A stretch of DNA of 5,751 nucleotides, taken from the NCBI GenBank assembly GCA_012516295.1, contig JAAYWU010000221.1, positions 1-5,751 on the forward strand, given 5' to 3'. Shown piece after piece: positions 5,705 to 5,751 of this stretch. Source of the DNA: Clostridiales bacterium. Lineage in GTDB: Bacteria; Bacillota; Clostridia; Oscillospirales; Acutalibacteraceae. Numbering within the stretch: the first letter of the stretch is position 1; each line of letters opens with the position of its first letter. The notes below the pieces were generated by a model. The model worked only from the letters and a program-made list of their open reading frames with translations, made no database searches and was not told where the DNA came from. The translations under genes and the position numbers were made by a program.

Positions 5705-5733
5705 TTGATTCTGCCGTCGGTTTATGGTATAAT
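5705..5733 (+). promoter_or_regulatory. Near-consensus promoter for a gene beyond the right edge
   Basis: TTGATT (5705-5710) and TATAAT (5728-5733) are 17 nt apart, with TG one base before the -10 (TGG, 5725-5727). Transcription would start near 5740 and leave the window. The promoter begins 9 bp after the preceding stop codon and no terminator intervenes, so some readthrough from the DUF4358-like gene is possible. The downstream gene cannot be seen. Confidence 0.65.
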
Positions 5734-5751
5734 AAAAATCACGCGGAAGTG

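Overview
The window looks like a chromosomal segment from a low-to-mid GC member of the Firmicutes, most likely class Clostridia (an Oscillospirales-type genome is my best guess). The reasons are: the ribonuclease Y / YmdB pair, a T-box riboswitch in front of thrS, strong AAGGAGG-type ribosome binding sites, TTG start codons, sigma-A promoters with extended -10 elements, and a DUF4358-like membrane protein. The family-level placement is inference. I see no transposase, phage gene, CRISPR array, tRNA or rRNA.

Layout. (1) 1-335, minus: the first 111 codons of a YmdB-family metallophosphoesterase, running off the left edge. (2) 336-662: a 327-bp gap with a ymdB promoter, a terminator-like hairpin, a row of three small hairpins and a perfect 16-bp palindrome just behind rny. 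(3) 663-2225, minus: complete rny (ribonuclease Y, 520 aa). (4) 2226-2821: a divergent control region with the rny promoter and the thrS promoter, followed by a full T-box leader with threonine specifier ACC and a competing antiterminator and terminator. (5) 2822-4762, plus: complete thrS (threonyl-tRNA synthetase, 646 aa) with its own terminator. (6) 4763-5186: a 424-bp AT-rich gap with six copies of GTTGAAAA in both orientations and the promoter of the next gene. (7) 5187-5696, plus: a 169-aa membrane-anchored DUF4358-like protein. (8) 5697-5751: a near-consensus promoter reading out of the right edge.

How the parts work together. RNase Y is the membrane-bound endonuclease that starts mRNA decay in many Firmicutes, and ymdB is its usual downstream neighbour (established for Bacillus subtilis). 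Here the two are co-oriented, but ymdB appears to have a promoter of its own. thrS is transcribed away from rny and is controlled by uncharged tRNA-Thr through the T-box. The DUF4358 gene looks like a single-gene transcription unit of unknown role.

Most of the window is ordinary housekeeping sequence. The parts least explained by known features are the GTTGAAAA cluster (4869-4975), the structured gap between rny and ymdB (528-632), and the odd TTG start of rny, which overlaps a five-codon ATG mini-ORF. I did not find convincing evidence of a new defence or mobile system.
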